Assembly: GCA_964401385.1 (NCBI GenBank)
Contig: CAYNYF010000002.1
Span: forward strand, 29,478-93,477
DNA: 64,000 nucleotides
Origin: CAYNYF01 sp964401385
GTDB lineage: Bacteria; Planctomycetota; Phycisphaerae; SM23-33
Direction of reading: 5' to 3'
Within the stretch, counting starts at the first letter, position 1, and each line of letters starts with the position of its first letter. The translations under genes and the position numbers were made by a program. The notes below the pieces were generated by a model, which saw nothing but the letters and a program-made list of their open reading frames with translations, did no database searches and was not told the DNA's origin. Positions 52,033-61,180 of the stretch are shown piece after piece.

Positions 52033-52353
52033 GTGCTTCGCGGCGGCTCATCTCGGTTGGCTCAGGAGGGCGGGGAGGCCTCTTCCTCGACCGCTGCCCC
52101 GGCGCGCCGGCGCATCCCGCCGAAGGTCTACCGCATCAGCGACATCGTGGAGTATTCCGGCGTATCGCGCCAGACGATTCACAACTACACCACCATGGGT
52201 CTGATTACCGAGTCTCGCCGGACGGCCGGGGGCCACAGGCTTTATGACGAATCCGTCTTCGGCCGGCTGGACATGATCGAGCACCTGAAACGGCAAAAGA
52301 GGACGCTTCGCGAGATCCGTGCGCAGTTGGACAGGCTGGACCGGGCTGGATAG
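52033..52353 (+). CDS. MerR-family transcriptional regulator
   Basis: 106 residues from the GTG at 52033, chosen because AAAGG lies 9 bases upstream and the earlier TTG is a -35 box. After a low-complexity leader (EASSSTAAPARRR) comes a complete winged-helix MerR domain: VYRISDIVEYSGVSRQTIHN, then YTTMGLITESRRTAGGHRLY and the wing, and a short coiled-coil end (MIEHLKRQKRTLREIRAQLD). There is no C-terminal effector domain, so signal sensing would need another part. A dyad upstream suggests autoregulation. It may control neighbouring genes or the sigma factor 600 bases downstream. Confidence 0.85.
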   Translation: MLRGGSSRLAQEGGEASSSTAAPARRRIPPKVYRISDIVEYSGVSRQTIHNYTTMGLITESRRTAGGHRLYDESVFGRLDMIEHLKRQKRTLREIRAQLDRLDRAG

Positions 52354-52966
52354 GGCCCGCGGCCGGGTCTGTCCGATAGCGCGGCGCAGGGACGCGTCGT
52401 GGGCACGAGCCTGCTCCGGGTCGTGCCAAGAAGGTCAGGAAGACCGAAATGGCGTTTCAAGCGGCAAGGGCAGGGCAGCCGCCGCCGGTGCGGCCGCCCG
52501 TCACCCGTACCCGGCAAAGGCCAATCCGCACGATCGGCCTCCGCCCGCCAGGGGGGATCCCCAAGAATCTCGAGTCCGTCGGCCTGGCTGCCGGCCGGTC
52601 AACGGGGCAAAAACCGCCCCGCGGCCGCTCGCCTCATCCCGGCCGTGAGGATCGCGCAGGAAGATATAAACCCTGTGTTTGCAAGTGGAAAGGGCATTAT
52701 GCTGGGGCAAGGCTGTGTCCCGCGAGCAAGTTTTGCGCTTTTTTGAAGCGATTTGGCCTTGACTCCTCTTGGAGGGTTAGGAAGAATAAGTATTCTAAAG
52801 AGTCTGTAGAATATAGGCAAAATGGCCGATCTGAATGGAATGTTGATGGTGCAGGTCGGTTGCCTGCTGGGGGCGATCTGACAGGCCGAGAGGCCGAGGT
52901 CGTCGCCGGCCGGGTTTGCCGGCAGCGGTCCACGCGGTACTGAGCGGCAAGGAAGGAGCTCCGATC
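52354..52966. other. 613-base leader region of the sigma-factor gene
   Basis: The first 300 bases are GC-rich with no supported ORF. The right half is A/T-rich and contains the promoter/dyad set at 52759-52813 and a 150-base transcribed leader. Confidence 0.5.
52759..52813 (+). promoter_or_regulatory. Promoter with overlapping AGAATA inverted repeats
   Basis: TTGACT at 52759-52764, 17 bases, AAGAAT at 52782-52787. The -10 lies in a dyad AGAATA-AG-TATTCT (52783-52796), and a third AGAATA follows at 52808-52813, giving a second inverted pair with TATTCT. Three arms at the -10 suggest a repressor or activator site for the sigma-factor gene. Confidence 0.45.
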
Positions 52967-53749
52967 ATGCGTGCTACTGCGGTCGTTGATGCCGGGACGG
53001 TGCACCAGTGGTGGCGGCAATTCTCCCGGGCCCACACTGACAAGATGCGGAACAGGTTGATAGAGCACTACTTGCCCATTGTCCGTTACACCGCCGACCG
53101 GCTGTACAGCAAGCTGCCGGATGAGGTGGAACTGGACGACCTGATCTCGGCCGGCACCTTCGGGCTGGTGGACGCCATCAACGCCTTCGACCTGACCCGC
53201 GGAGTGAAGTTCGAGACCTACTGCGCCCAGCGGATCCGCGGGGCGATCCTGGACGAGCTGCGGAGTATGGACTGGGTGCCCCGGCTGGTCCGCAGCCGGG
53301 CCCACAAGGTCGAGGCCGCCCGCAGCGCCCTGGAGATGAACCTGGAGCGCAGGCCAACCGACCAGGAGCTGGCCAAAAAGCTCCGGATCAGCCTGAGGGA
53401 GTTCCGCAAGCTCCAGCGCGACGCCCGGGCGGTGGGGCTGGTCAGCCTGTCCAGGAAGTTCTTCGAGACCGATTCCAGCCGCGACGTCCGCGAGATCGAC
53501 CTGCTGGAGGACAAGCGCAGCGAGGACCCCTTCGCCCAGTTCCAGAGCAAGGACATCAAGGAGTGGATCACGCGCGGGCTCAGCCGGGCCGAGCGGCTCA
53601 TCATCATCCTGTACTACTTTGAAGAGATGACGATGAAGGAGATCGGGCAGACGCTGGCGCTGTCGGAGTCGCGCGTCTCGCAGATGCACTCGGCCATCAT
53701 GGAGCGGCTGAAGGATCACCTCAGCGGGCGGAAGGAGGTCCACGCCTAA
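52967..53749 (+). CDS. FliA/WhiG-family (sigma28-type) sigma factor
   Basis: 260 residues from the ATG at 52967, with GGAG 8 bases upstream. Group 3 sigma70: region 2 LIEHYLPIVRYTADRLYSKL, LDDLISAGTFGLVDAINAFD and RGVKFETYCAQRIRGAILDE; region 3 with SLEMNLERRPTDQELAKKL-type helices; region 4 with YYFEEMTMKEIGQTLALSES followed by RVSQMHSAIMERL. FliA directs flagellar and chemotaxis genes and WhiG relatives direct development genes. No flagellar genes lie in the window; the FlgM-like protein at 9694 is a possible anti-sigma partner. An unusually long leader precedes it. Confidence 0.93.
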   Translation: MRATAVVDAGTVHQWWRQFSRAHTDKMRNRLIEHYLPIVRYTADRLYSKLPDEVELDDLISAGTFGLVDAINAFDLTRGVKFETYCAQRIRGAILDELRSMDWVPRLVRSRAHKVEAARSALEMNLERRPTDQELAKKLRISLREFRKLQRDARAVGLVSLSRKFFETDSSRDVREIDLLEDKRSEDPFAQFQSKDIKEWITRGLSRAERLIIILYYFEEMTMKEIGQTLALSESRVSQMHSAIMERLKDHLSGRKEVHA

Positions 53750-53761
53750 GGGGCGAGCACG

Positions 53762-53778
53762 GCGCCAAGCGTTGGCGC
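53762..53778. terminator. Short hairpin between convergent genes
   Basis: GCGCCAA (53762-53768) and TTGGCGC (53772-53778) pair perfectly around a 3-base loop, in the 30-base gap between the sigma-factor gene and the convergent peptidase gene. A small bidirectional terminator is possible; no T tract. Confidence 0.4.
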
Positions 53779-53779
53779 G

Positions 53780-54799
53780 CTACTTGGCCGGCCGGCTGGT
53801 GGGGCGGGCGCACCGGCGGACGTGCTCGGCCCATTGGTTCTCGAGCGTGGAGAAGTCCGTTTTCAGCGTTTGGGTGATGATGGAGTAGGGGGACTTTCCC
53901 CGGTTGAAGGCGGCCACCACTTCGGGCAGCTTGTCGGCATAGCGCAGTCGGAGCAGCTCGATCAGCGTTCCCGCCTGCCAGTAGTCCTTTGGCTCGATTC
54001 TCGGCAGCGACATCAGCCGCTTCAGCGGCAGCATCCTGCCGGCCGCCATCCAGCGGGCAAAGTCGCGGCGGTTGCCGGAATCGGGGAAGAAGTGCAACTG
54101 CACGGCCGTGGCGACACCCTCGGTGAGCCAGTTGCCGTCGTTCCGCAGGCGGTGACGCTGATACAGCCACACGTGGGCGAACTCGTGGCAGATGACCGAC
54201 CTGCGGGCGGCGAACTTTTCGGCGCTGTCGTAGCTGGTGGCGCAGAACACGCGGTAGGAATAGCCCTGGGTGCGAATGGCCCCGAACCGCCCGCGGTAAT
54301 ACGCCGCCACCCGCCGCCACAGTGCCTGGTAGTCGGCGGCGGCGGCGTAGATGGCGACGGCGACGGGGCGGGCCCGCGCCGGCGGAGCGGAGGCGGGCCT
54401 CGTCGTGCCGGCCTGCTTCTGGCCGGCCGGGGGCCATCCCGCACGCAGGTATCTCTCTACCTTCCTAAGATGGGCGAAGACGGCCGCACCGTCCACCGCG
54501 GCGTCGGTCCAGAGGATGAGTCCGTCGGCCCGGAACGTCTTCACGCCGCCCGAGGCGGCTTGCGGAAAGCAGATCCGGCGCTGGGCGGGCAGGTCGGGGT
54601 CGGCCGGGGCGCGCGCCGGCTTCGTGGCCGCGGCCGCAAACGCCGCCGATCCGCTTAGCAGCGCCGCCGCCAGGGCGACCCGCGCCCGGCCGGGGCCGGG
54701 AAGCCGGATCGACCCGGCGCCGGGCCGGCGGGCCGACGCGTACAAATTCTCAAGTGGCAGATTGCCTTCCGCGGCAGACATCGTAGTTCGCTTCGTCAT
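53780..54799 (-). CDS. DUF1570-like zinc metallopeptidase
   Basis: 339 residues. A hydrophobic stretch ARVALAAALLSGSAAFAAA (residues 39-57) after a long basic leader suggests export, or a start further in. The gluzincin site is visible: His205-Glu206-x-x-His209 in ICHEFAHVW and the third ligand Glu227 in WLTEGVA, 17 residues later. PVAVAIYAAAADYQALWRR belongs to the same domain family (DUF1570, peptidase MA-like). The rest (YWQAGTLIELLRLRYADKL) is helical. It probably degrades or processes peptides outside the cytoplasm; substrates are unknown. Confidence 0.8.
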   Translation of the reverse strand: MTKRTTMSAAEGNLPLENLYASARRPGAGSIRLPGPGRARVALAAALLSGSAAFAAAATKPARAPADPDLPAQRRICFPQAASGGVKTFRADGLILWTDAAVDGAAVFAHLRKVERYLRAGWPPAGQKQAGTTRPASAPPARARPVAVAIYAAAADYQALWRRVAAYYRGRFGAIRTQGYSYRVFCATSYDSAEKFAARRSVICHEFAHVWLYQRHRLRNDGNWLTEGVATAVQLHFFPDSGNRRDFARWMAAGRMLPLKRLMSLPRIEPKDYWQAGTLIELLRLRYADKLPEVVAAFNRGKSPYSIITQTLKTDFSTLENQWAEHVRRCARPTSRPAK

Positions 54800-54877
54800 G
54801 AGATGAGCTCGGCGGGGCTTGTTCTTTCGCGAAACCGGCGCCTGCTTGCTTGGCGCGCCCGGCCAGGCAGCCGCCTG

Positions 54878-56260
54878 CTACTCATCCACCGGCTCGCCCA
54901 ACAGCCCCTGGACCTCGGAGAGCTTGCTCTCCAGCAGGCGGTTGTCGCTGGCCTCCACGTTCAGCCGCAGCAGCGGCTCGGTGTTGGACGGGCGGACGTT
55001 CAACCACCAGTCGTCGTACTCGATCGTCACCCCGTCCAGGCGGTCCTGCCGGGCGTCGGAGAACCTCTCGGCCAGCTCGTGCATCTTCTGCTGCTTGTCC
55101 GGAACGCGGAAGTTGATCTCGCCGCTCTGGACGTAGCGCTTCAGCGGGGCGATCAGCTCGCTCAGCGGGCGTTGGGCCAGGGAGACGACCGAGGCGACCA
55201 CAGCGAAGATGATCGCCCCGGAGTCGGCGTTGAAGTTGTCGCGGAAGTAGAAATGCCCGCTGAGCTCACCGCCGAAGACGGCGTGGGTGTCGGCCATGGT
55301 TTTCTTCATGAAGGCGTGCCCGACGCGCTCGCGCCGGGGAATGCCGCCGCCGGCGCGGATCTCTTCGGGGACCACCCGGGAGCTGCGGATGTCGTACAGC
55401 ACGGTCGAGTCGGGGTGGAGCTGGAGGAAGTGCCTTCCCAGCAGGGCGGTGAGGTGGTCGCAGCGGACGATCTGTCCGCGCTCGTCCACGAACATGCAGC
55501 GGTCGGCGTCGCCGTCGAAGCAGATGCCGAAGTCGCACTTATCCTCGCGGACGGCCTGGCAGACCTGCTCCATGGCGACTTCCAGCAGGGGGTTGGGCGG
55601 ATGGGCGAAGCCCTTGCCGATCTCGAAGTTCAGCGGCAGGATTTCCAGGTCGGTGCCCTTAAAGACGGCCGGTATCATCCTGCCGGCCATGCCGTTGGAG
55701 GCGTCGACGGCGATCCGCAGCCGCCGGGAGAGCTTCAGGAAACCCAGCACGTGCTGGCGGTATGGCTCCCACAGGTCCATCTTCTGGACCGTGGCGGCGG
55801 TCTCGCTCGCCGGCGACCTCCGCAGGGTGGAAACCAGCAGGCGGATCTCCTTCAGCCCGGTGTTCTCCCCGACCGGGCGGGCCTTCTGCCCGGAGATCTT
55901 GAAGCCGTTGTACTCGATCGGGTTGTGGGAGGCGGTGACCTGTATGCCGCCGCAGGCGCCCAGGTGGTTGATGGCGAAGTACATCATGGGCGTGTCGATC
56001 ATCTCCAGGTCCACGCAGGACAGCCCGCTGGCGTTGATTCCGGCCATGAGGTCCGCCGCCAGCGGCGCCCCGTGCGGCCGCATGTCCCTACCGACCACGA
56101 GCCGGTTGCCGCTGGCCTGGCCGCGGTCGTATCCGCTTAGCAGGCTGCGGAGGAACTGCCCCGAAGCGTGCCCGATCTTCCAGGCCAAGTCCTCGTCGAT
56201 CTCGGTGGGATACACCCCGCGAATGTCGTAGGCCTTGAAAACCTTTTCCAGGTCGCTCAT
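54878..56260 (-). CDS. Phosphomannomutase/phosphoglucomutase
   Basis: 460 residues from the ATG at 56260 (GGAAGGA upstream). The alpha-D-phosphohexomutase fold: FKAYDIRGVYPTEIDED, the phosphoserine loop VTASHNPIEYNG (Ser111), the metal loop DGDADR at 249-254, the sugar-binding GGELSGH, and the phosphate-binding RPSNTEPLLRLN near the C-terminus. It interconverts the 1- and 6-phosphates of mannose and/or glucose, feeding GDP-mannose and polysaccharide synthesis (AlgC/ManB-like). An upstream in-frame extension was rejected as it lacks similarity. It is divergent from the TolC-like gene. Confidence 0.94.
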   Translation of the reverse strand: MSDLEKVFKAYDIRGVYPTEIDEDLAWKIGHASGQFLRSLLSGYDRGQASGNRLVVGRDMRPHGAPLAADLMAGINASGLSCVDLEMIDTPMMYFAINHLGACGGIQVTASHNPIEYNGFKISGQKARPVGENTGLKEIRLLVSTLRRSPASETAATVQKMDLWEPYRQHVLGFLKLSRRLRIAVDASNGMAGRMIPAVFKGTDLEILPLNFEIGKGFAHPPNPLLEVAMEQVCQAVREDKCDFGICFDGDADRCMFVDERGQIVRCDHLTALLGRHFLQLHPDSTVLYDIRSSRVVPEEIRAGGGIPRRERVGHAFMKKTMADTHAVFGGELSGHFYFRDNFNADSGAIIFAVVASVVSLAQRPLSELIAPLKRYVQSGEINFRVPDKQQKMHELAERFSDARQDRLDGVTIEYDDWWLNVRPSNTEPLLRLNVEASDNRLLESKLSEVQGLLGEPVDE

Positions 56261-56504
56261 GGCGGAAATCCTTCCGGTAGATGCGCCTTCAGAGTAGAGA
56301 TGAGGGGGCGTGAATGCAATGCCCATGTGGGCGTGGGGATGCCCGCCCTGGCCCGGTCGGCGGCGGGCCGCCTCCGGCGGGAGCCGCCATTTTCTGATGT
56401 CTTTGCCGGGGCTTTGGTGATAAAAGCTAGCGACGGACGTGGCATACGGACGGTGCGGGCGAGAGCCCGGAAAACCACAGGAACAGAACGACTCAGGGAT
56501 GACT

Positions 56505-58232
56505 ATGAAGCGCACAATATGGATCGCGTCGGCTTGCGGATGGGTGTGCCTCTGGCTGTCGGGCTGCGTGATGCCTTCCGAGGTGTCCGAGTCGCTGCTT
56601 ACGCGCTACCACAGGACGATCCTGGATCGTTCGCCGCAGTGCCGGGCCGGCCGGGAGGGGCTGGACCTGCTGCGCCCGCTGCCGCAGGACGCGCGCAAGC
56701 CGCTGGAGGTCATCCAGGACGACCTGACCGGCGAGAAGGGCGTCCGGCTGTCGCTGGAGCAGGCCATTCGCATGGCACTGGCCAACAGCCCGGAGATCCG
56801 CGTGGTCAGCTTCGATCCGGCCATCTCGCGCGAGGAGATGGTGCAGGCAGCGGCGGCGTTCGACGTGATCGTCTTCGCCTCGCTCAGCCGGAGCTGGACG
56901 GACCGCCACCAGGCCAGCACCTTCGGCAGCGACCAGACGGACGCCACCGCCGCCGAGGCCGGCCTGGGCAAGAGGAACGTTTACGGCGGGCAGGCGGAGT
57001 TGAAGTGGAGCCTCAGCCGGACCCACGACGACAACGCCTTCCTGACGCTCAACCCGGCTTATGAATCCATGATGACGTTCCAGTTGACCCAGCCCTTGCT
57101 GCGCATGGCCGGGAAGGACTACAACCTGGCCGCCCTGCGCGTGGCCGAAGTCTCCCGCGACGCCAGCTACGCCCAGTTCCGCCTGAAGGTCGAGGAGATC
57201 ATCTCCCAGGTCGAGCAGATCTACTGGCTCCTGGTCCGCGCCCGCGGCGACATGAGGATCGTGCAGGAGATCCTCCAGTACGGGCAGGAGACGCTGAAGA
57301 AGGTCAGGAGGCGGCTGAACCTGGACGCCAGGGAAAAGCTGGAGCTGGCGCAGACCGTGGCCGCCGTGGAGCAGCGCCGGGCCGCCCTGATCGAGGCGCG
57401 CAAGGCCGTCGCCGACCTGGAGGACTCGCTGGTGAGGCTGCTGGGCGATCCGCAGCTGAACCTGATGACGGGCTGCCGCATCGTTCCCAGCGACCGCCAG
57501 CCGGAGGTCGCCAAGCTGACCGTGGACCCGGCCGACCAGCTCATCAGCGCCCTGCGCCACAGCCCGGTGCTGGAGCAGGCCCGGCTGGCCATCCAGAGCA
57601 CGGAGATCAACGTGCTCGTGGCCAGGAACGAGACGCTGCCGGTGTTGAACTTCGTCGGGTCGGTCGGCCTTCAGGGCCTCTCCGGCAACCGCGAAAGCGC
57701 CATCGAGGACATGAACACCTACAATTTCATGGATTACAGCATCGGCTTGCTGTTCGAGTACCCGCTGGGCAACCGTGCAGCCAAGGCCGCTTTCCGGCAG
57801 CGGCTCCTCGAGCAGGACAAGGCCATGGCCACCATGCAGAACGTGGCCGACCAGCTGGCCGTCGCCGTCAACGAAGCCATTCGGCAGATGCAGTCAAATC
57901 TGGAGGTGATCGCCGCTCAGGACAAGGTCATCCGGGCCCTGAAAGACAACCTCGATGGGCTGGAGTCGGCCCAGGAACTCAGGGGAGCCGACTACCTGAT
58001 GCTGCTGGATCAGATGCTGCGGCAGCAGCAGTCGCTGGGCATGGCCAAGCAGACCAAGCTGCGGGCCCGGACCGACTTCAGGACCGCCCGGGCCAGGCTT
58101 ACCCAGCTCACCGGCACGACGCTGCAGCAGCACCAGATCAAGCTGATCGCCGAGAGCGTGGCCGGCTACCGGCCGGGCCGGGTGCGGACCACCGCGGCGA
58201 CCACGGTTCCGGCCACGCAGCCGACGCCGTAG
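56505..58232 (+). CDS. TolC-family outer membrane efflux lipoprotein
   Basis: 575 residues from the ATG at 56505 (AGGG upstream; an ATG at 56499 is an alternative). A lipoprotein signal MKRTIWIASACGWVCLWLSGC with the lipobox LSGC is followed by two TolC-like halves with long helices: RLSLEQAIRMALANSPEIR, LKVEEIISQVEQIYWLLVRA, then the second repeat VDPADQLISALRHSPVLEQA with NVADQLAVAVNEAIRQMQSN. It would form a trimeric outer-membrane channel. No inner-membrane pump or adaptor gene is adjacent, so it is an orphan or works with distant genes. Confidence 0.9.
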   Translation: MKRTIWIASACGWVCLWLSGCVMPSEVSESLLTRYHRTILDRSPQCRAGREGLDLLRPLPQDARKPLEVIQDDLTGEKGVRLSLEQAIRMALANSPEIRVVSFDPAISREEMVQAAAAFDVIVFASLSRSWTDRHQASTFGSDQTDATAAEAGLGKRNVYGGQAELKWSLSRTHDDNAFLTLNPAYESMMTFQLTQPLLRMAGKDYNLAALRVAEVSRDASYAQFRLKVEEIISQVEQIYWLLVRARGDMRIVQEILQYGQETLKKVRRRLNLDAREKLELAQTVAAVEQRRAALIEARKAVADLEDSLVRLLGDPQLNLMTGCRIVPSDRQPEVAKLTVDPADQLISALRHSPVLEQARLAIQSTEINVLVARNETLPVLNFVGSVGLQGLSGNRESAIEDMNTYNFMDYSIGLLFEYPLGNRAAKAAFRQRLLEQDKAMATMQNVADQLAVAVNEAIRQMQSNLEVIAAQDKVIRALKDNLDGLESAQELRGADYLMLLDQMLRQQQSLGMAKQTKLRARTDFRTARARLTQLTGTTLQQHQIKLIAESVAGYRPGRVRTTAATTVPATQPTP

Positions 58233-58242
58233 CCGGCAGAGG

Positions 58243-58380
58243 TCAGTCGCCCCGCCCGTCGGACTGGGCCTTGAGGATCAGTTCCAGCACCTCGCGGGCG
58301 GCGGTGAGGCAGGGGTGGCACAACTGGTTGTGGCTGGGCATGTACGTCACGCCGGCGTTGGTCACCGCCCGGGCGCCGGC
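58243..58380 (-). pseudogene. Collapsed fragment of a Gfo/Idh gene
   Basis: Translated on the minus strand, this stretch is ARAVTNAGVTYMPSHNQLC, HPCLTAARE, then VLELILKAQSDGRGD and stop. The first part is near-identical to residues 107-137 of the intact oxidoreductase at 61181-62161 (VTYMASHNQLFHPCLTAARE), while the second matches its C-terminus (AREVLELILKAQSDGQG). The roughly 180 residues between are missing, joined at the shared ARE. Start and most of the N-terminus are absent. It follows the GH2 stop directly and is not a gene. Confidence 0.8.
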
Positions 58381-58381
58381 C

Positions 58382-61078
58382 TCACGGGCCCAGCAGGTTG
58401 CGGAAGAGACGATCCGCCGCCGGGTCGTAGCTCTTGCTGTCCGGGTGGAGCCGGCGCTGGAATTGAAGCAGGCAGATGAGTAGCTCTCCGCGGCCGACGG
58501 GCAGGCTCAACGCCACCGTCTTTCCCGGGTTCTGCACCCACAAGAGCTTTTCGCCTTGGGCGAGGACGTCGCCCTGGATGGCGCCGCTGGCGATCGTGCC
58601 CGGCAGCCCGTTCCAGCGCTTCAGCATCTCCGGGTCGATCCCGCGCAGCAGGCGATGCCGCACGCGCGGATAAGCAAAGGCGCGGGAAGCGCCCAGCCGT
58701 CCCACGCGGAAGTCCGCCAGCTCCTTCCACGGCCAGCCGCGCCGGGTGAGGATCACCACCCGCCCGCCGGCCCTCGCGAAGTCTAGGACTGCCCTCGCCG
58801 CCGGCCGGCCGCCCTCCGGCAGGGCGGCCGCGTCCCAGACCAATACGACGTCCGCCTCGACCTTTCCCTTCTTCAACGCGGTCGAATAGGCAACACCGTG
58901 GGCCTTCAGGTACGCCTTCACTTCCTCGTCGGCGCCGAGGGCCAGGACGTGGCGGCCCTCGAGCCGGCCTTCCCGTGGGGTAAGCCCGACGGCCCGGAGG
59001 ACGCGCTGGGAGACGACCGGGCTGTCGCCCTCGCGCCGGACGACCGCCGCCAGGTAGTACCTCCCCTGTTCTGCCGGCACCTTCCAGCGGATGGGCTTCC
59101 GCTGGATCCGACCGGCCTTGAAGAGCCACTCGAAGCTCTGGCGGGAAACGGCCGCCTTCAGCGACGCCTCGGTCGGCACGAACTGCGGGTCCTTCGGCGT
59201 GACGTACACGTCGACCTTGCCGGGCACGTCCTGATGCCTTTCGTTAATCAGCAGCAGGTCAGTCTCGACGACCCGCCCCGCGAGAAAGTTGCGATCGAAC
59301 AGGTCCAGGCTCGCCAGCACCGGGGCCATGGAGCTGTGCAGGGCGGCCGCCATCGGCGTGGGGTAGTCCTTGCGCCAGTTGTTCCCGCGCAGCCGCGTCC
59401 AGCCGGCGTACATGTACGGGAAGATGCCGTCGAAGTCCGCCCTGCGCATGGCCTCGGTGTGCTCCATGGCGAATTCGGCGAAGGTCAGGCGTTCTGCCGG
59501 GTGGTCCGGCCGGCCGAGCCAGCGCGTGGCGTAGGCCTGCCGCGGGCCGAACAGGTTCATGTACTCGGTGTTGGTCAGCGTTCGCTTGGGGTCCTTCCGG
59601 GCGGCGCCGCGGAGGAAGGTCTGGATGGCCTGGCCTTCCGGGACGCTGCCGTAGTTGCCGCAGGTGTGCATGTCGGTGGTTTCGGGCGTTCCGGCCATGT
59701 CGCCGGTTCGCAGGCAGGGACGGGTCGGGTCCAGCCCGCGGACGTGCCGCCAGTACCGGCCTGACTCCCACGCCGTGTCCAGGCGGGATTCGTTGCTGAG
59801 CACCCAGATCATCAGCGATGGGTGGTTGCACAGCTTCCTCACCCAGCCGGCCGCGTCCAGCAGGGCGTTGGCGTGGAAGACCTTCAGCTCCGCCGGGGTG
59901 AACTTGAAGTCCGCGTGGTTGTACAGCACCGGCAGCTCCGCCAGGATCATCGTGCCGTAGCGGTCGCACACGTCCAGCCACGCCGTCGGCGGCGGAAGGG
60001 TGTGGGTGCGGAAGCTGTTGAGGTTCATCGCCCGGGCCTCATCGACAATGTAGCTCTTGACCCGGCGGTTGAAGATCCCCCCGCGCCCGCCCCAGAGCCA
60101 CTCCTGCACGAGGTTGGACCCGCGGAACCGCAGTCGCCTGCCGTTGAGGCGGTAGTGCCCGCCGGCGACCTCGATCGTCCGCATGCCGAAGCGGAAACTC
60201 ACCTTGTCGCAGAGCTTCCCGCTCGCCCGCGCCGTCAGCTCGACCGAGTACAACTGCGGCGTCTCCGGCGTCCAGGGCTTGACCTCCGCCAGAGAGACGG
60301 TGATCTCCGCTGGCATTCTGCCCGTGGCGACGCTGGCTTCGGCGCGGCCGGAGTCTTTCTCGGATTCCGCCGGTCGAACGCGGGCGGTCAGATCGACCCT
60401 GGCCGGCACCCTGCCCGCGCCGTCGATCCAGACCCGGAACGTGACGGTCCCGGCGTCCAGGTCCGGCACCGCCAGGACCCACTTCATGTACACCCGGTCG
60501 TAGAACTCCAGGTAGATGTCGTCGTAGACGGCGGCGGCCTTGGACCCCCATCTCTGCGTGGCCGCGCCGGTCGGCACCAGCGGGTAGCCGGCCTTGTTCT
60601 TGGGCACGCCGGCCCAGCCGGGAACCTTCAGCAGGATCTCGTTCCTGCCGGCCCGGACCAAGTCTGGGGGGATAAGCACCGTGTGTGGGCCGATGCAGGG
60701 ATGCTCGGCCACCTTCTTGCCGTTGAGCCAAGCGGCGGCGCCGAAGCGGATGCCGTTCCACTTCAGCACTGCTCCTTTAGCGGCGCGGCCCTTGCTGATG
60801 GTGAAGCTCCTGCGGGCCCAGATGCAGCGCGTGCTTTCGTGCACCTGGCGGCCTCCCCGCCAGAGCAGGCCCGGCACGTCCGCGAGCTTCCAGCCTTCCA
60901 GACCGGCGGCGACCTCGCCTTGCCATACCTTGGCGCTCTCGTGGTCGCGCAGGCACTGCCATTGCCCGTCCAGCGAGAGTGAATCCCGCGAGAAGTCCGT
61001 CAGGGGCTCCTGGGCGGAGGAAGCCTGAAGGAAGGCCGCCAGTGCCATGCAGCAGAAGAAGGCGGCGACCCCTGTCAT
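58382..61078 (-). CDS. Secreted glycoside hydrolase family 2 enzyme
   Basis: 898 residues from the ATG at 61078, chosen because AAGGAG lies 7 bases upstream and it gives a signal peptide MTGVAAFFCCMALAAFLQAS. Domain order is the GH2 one: sugar-binding jelly roll (about 30-195, with LDGQWQCLRDHES and PGLLWRGGRQVHES), Ig-like domain, then the TIM barrel with FRGSNLVQEWLWGG, HTLPPPTAWLDVCDRYGTMI, acid/base Glu430 in WVLSNESRLD and the likely nucleophile Glu505 in LTNTEYMNLFG. C-terminal domains follow. It is probably an exported beta-galactosidase, glucuronidase or mannosidase; which one cannot be read. The preceding Gfo/Idh gene may oxidise its product. Confidence 0.9.
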   Translation of the reverse strand: MTGVAAFFCCMALAAFLQASSAQEPLTDFSRDSLSLDGQWQCLRDHESAKVWQGEVAAGLEGWKLADVPGLLWRGGRQVHESTRCIWARRSFTISKGRAAKGAVLKWNGIRFGAAAWLNGKKVAEHPCIGPHTVLIPPDLVRAGRNEILLKVPGWAGVPKNKAGYPLVPTGAATQRWGSKAAAVYDDIYLEFYDRVYMKWVLAVPDLDAGTVTFRVWIDGAGRVPARVDLTARVRPAESEKDSGRAEASVATGRMPAEITVSLAEVKPWTPETPQLYSVELTARASGKLCDKVSFRFGMRTIEVAGGHYRLNGRRLRFRGSNLVQEWLWGGRGGIFNRRVKSYIVDEARAMNLNSFRTHTLPPPTAWLDVCDRYGTMILAELPVLYNHADFKFTPAELKVFHANALLDAAGWVRKLCNHPSLMIWVLSNESRLDTAWESGRYWRHVRGLDPTRPCLRTGDMAGTPETTDMHTCGNYGSVPEGQAIQTFLRGAARKDPKRTLTNTEYMNLFGPRQAYATRWLGRPDHPAERLTFAEFAMEHTEAMRRADFDGIFPYMYAGWTRLRGNNWRKDYPTPMAAALHSSMAPVLASLDLFDRNFLAGRVVETDLLLINERHQDVPGKVDVYVTPKDPQFVPTEASLKAAVSRQSFEWLFKAGRIQRKPIRWKVPAEQGRYYLAAVVRREGDSPVVSQRVLRAVGLTPREGRLEGRHVLALGADEEVKAYLKAHGVAYSTALKKGKVEADVVLVWDAAALPEGGRPAARAVLDFARAGGRVVILTRRGWPWKELADFRVGRLGASRAFAYPRVRHRLLRGIDPEMLKRWNGLPGTIASGAIQGDVLAQGEKLLWVQNPGKTVALSLPVGRGELLICLLQFQRRLHPDSKSYDPAADRLFRNLLGP

Positions 61079-61180
61079 CTGGCATCTCCTTATCGGCGAA
61101 GGCTCGGGCGCCATGGCGTTGGCCCTTTCGGGCCCTCTGCGGGCGCCGTTGGTGGTGTCCGCGACGTTGTCGACTCGTTG

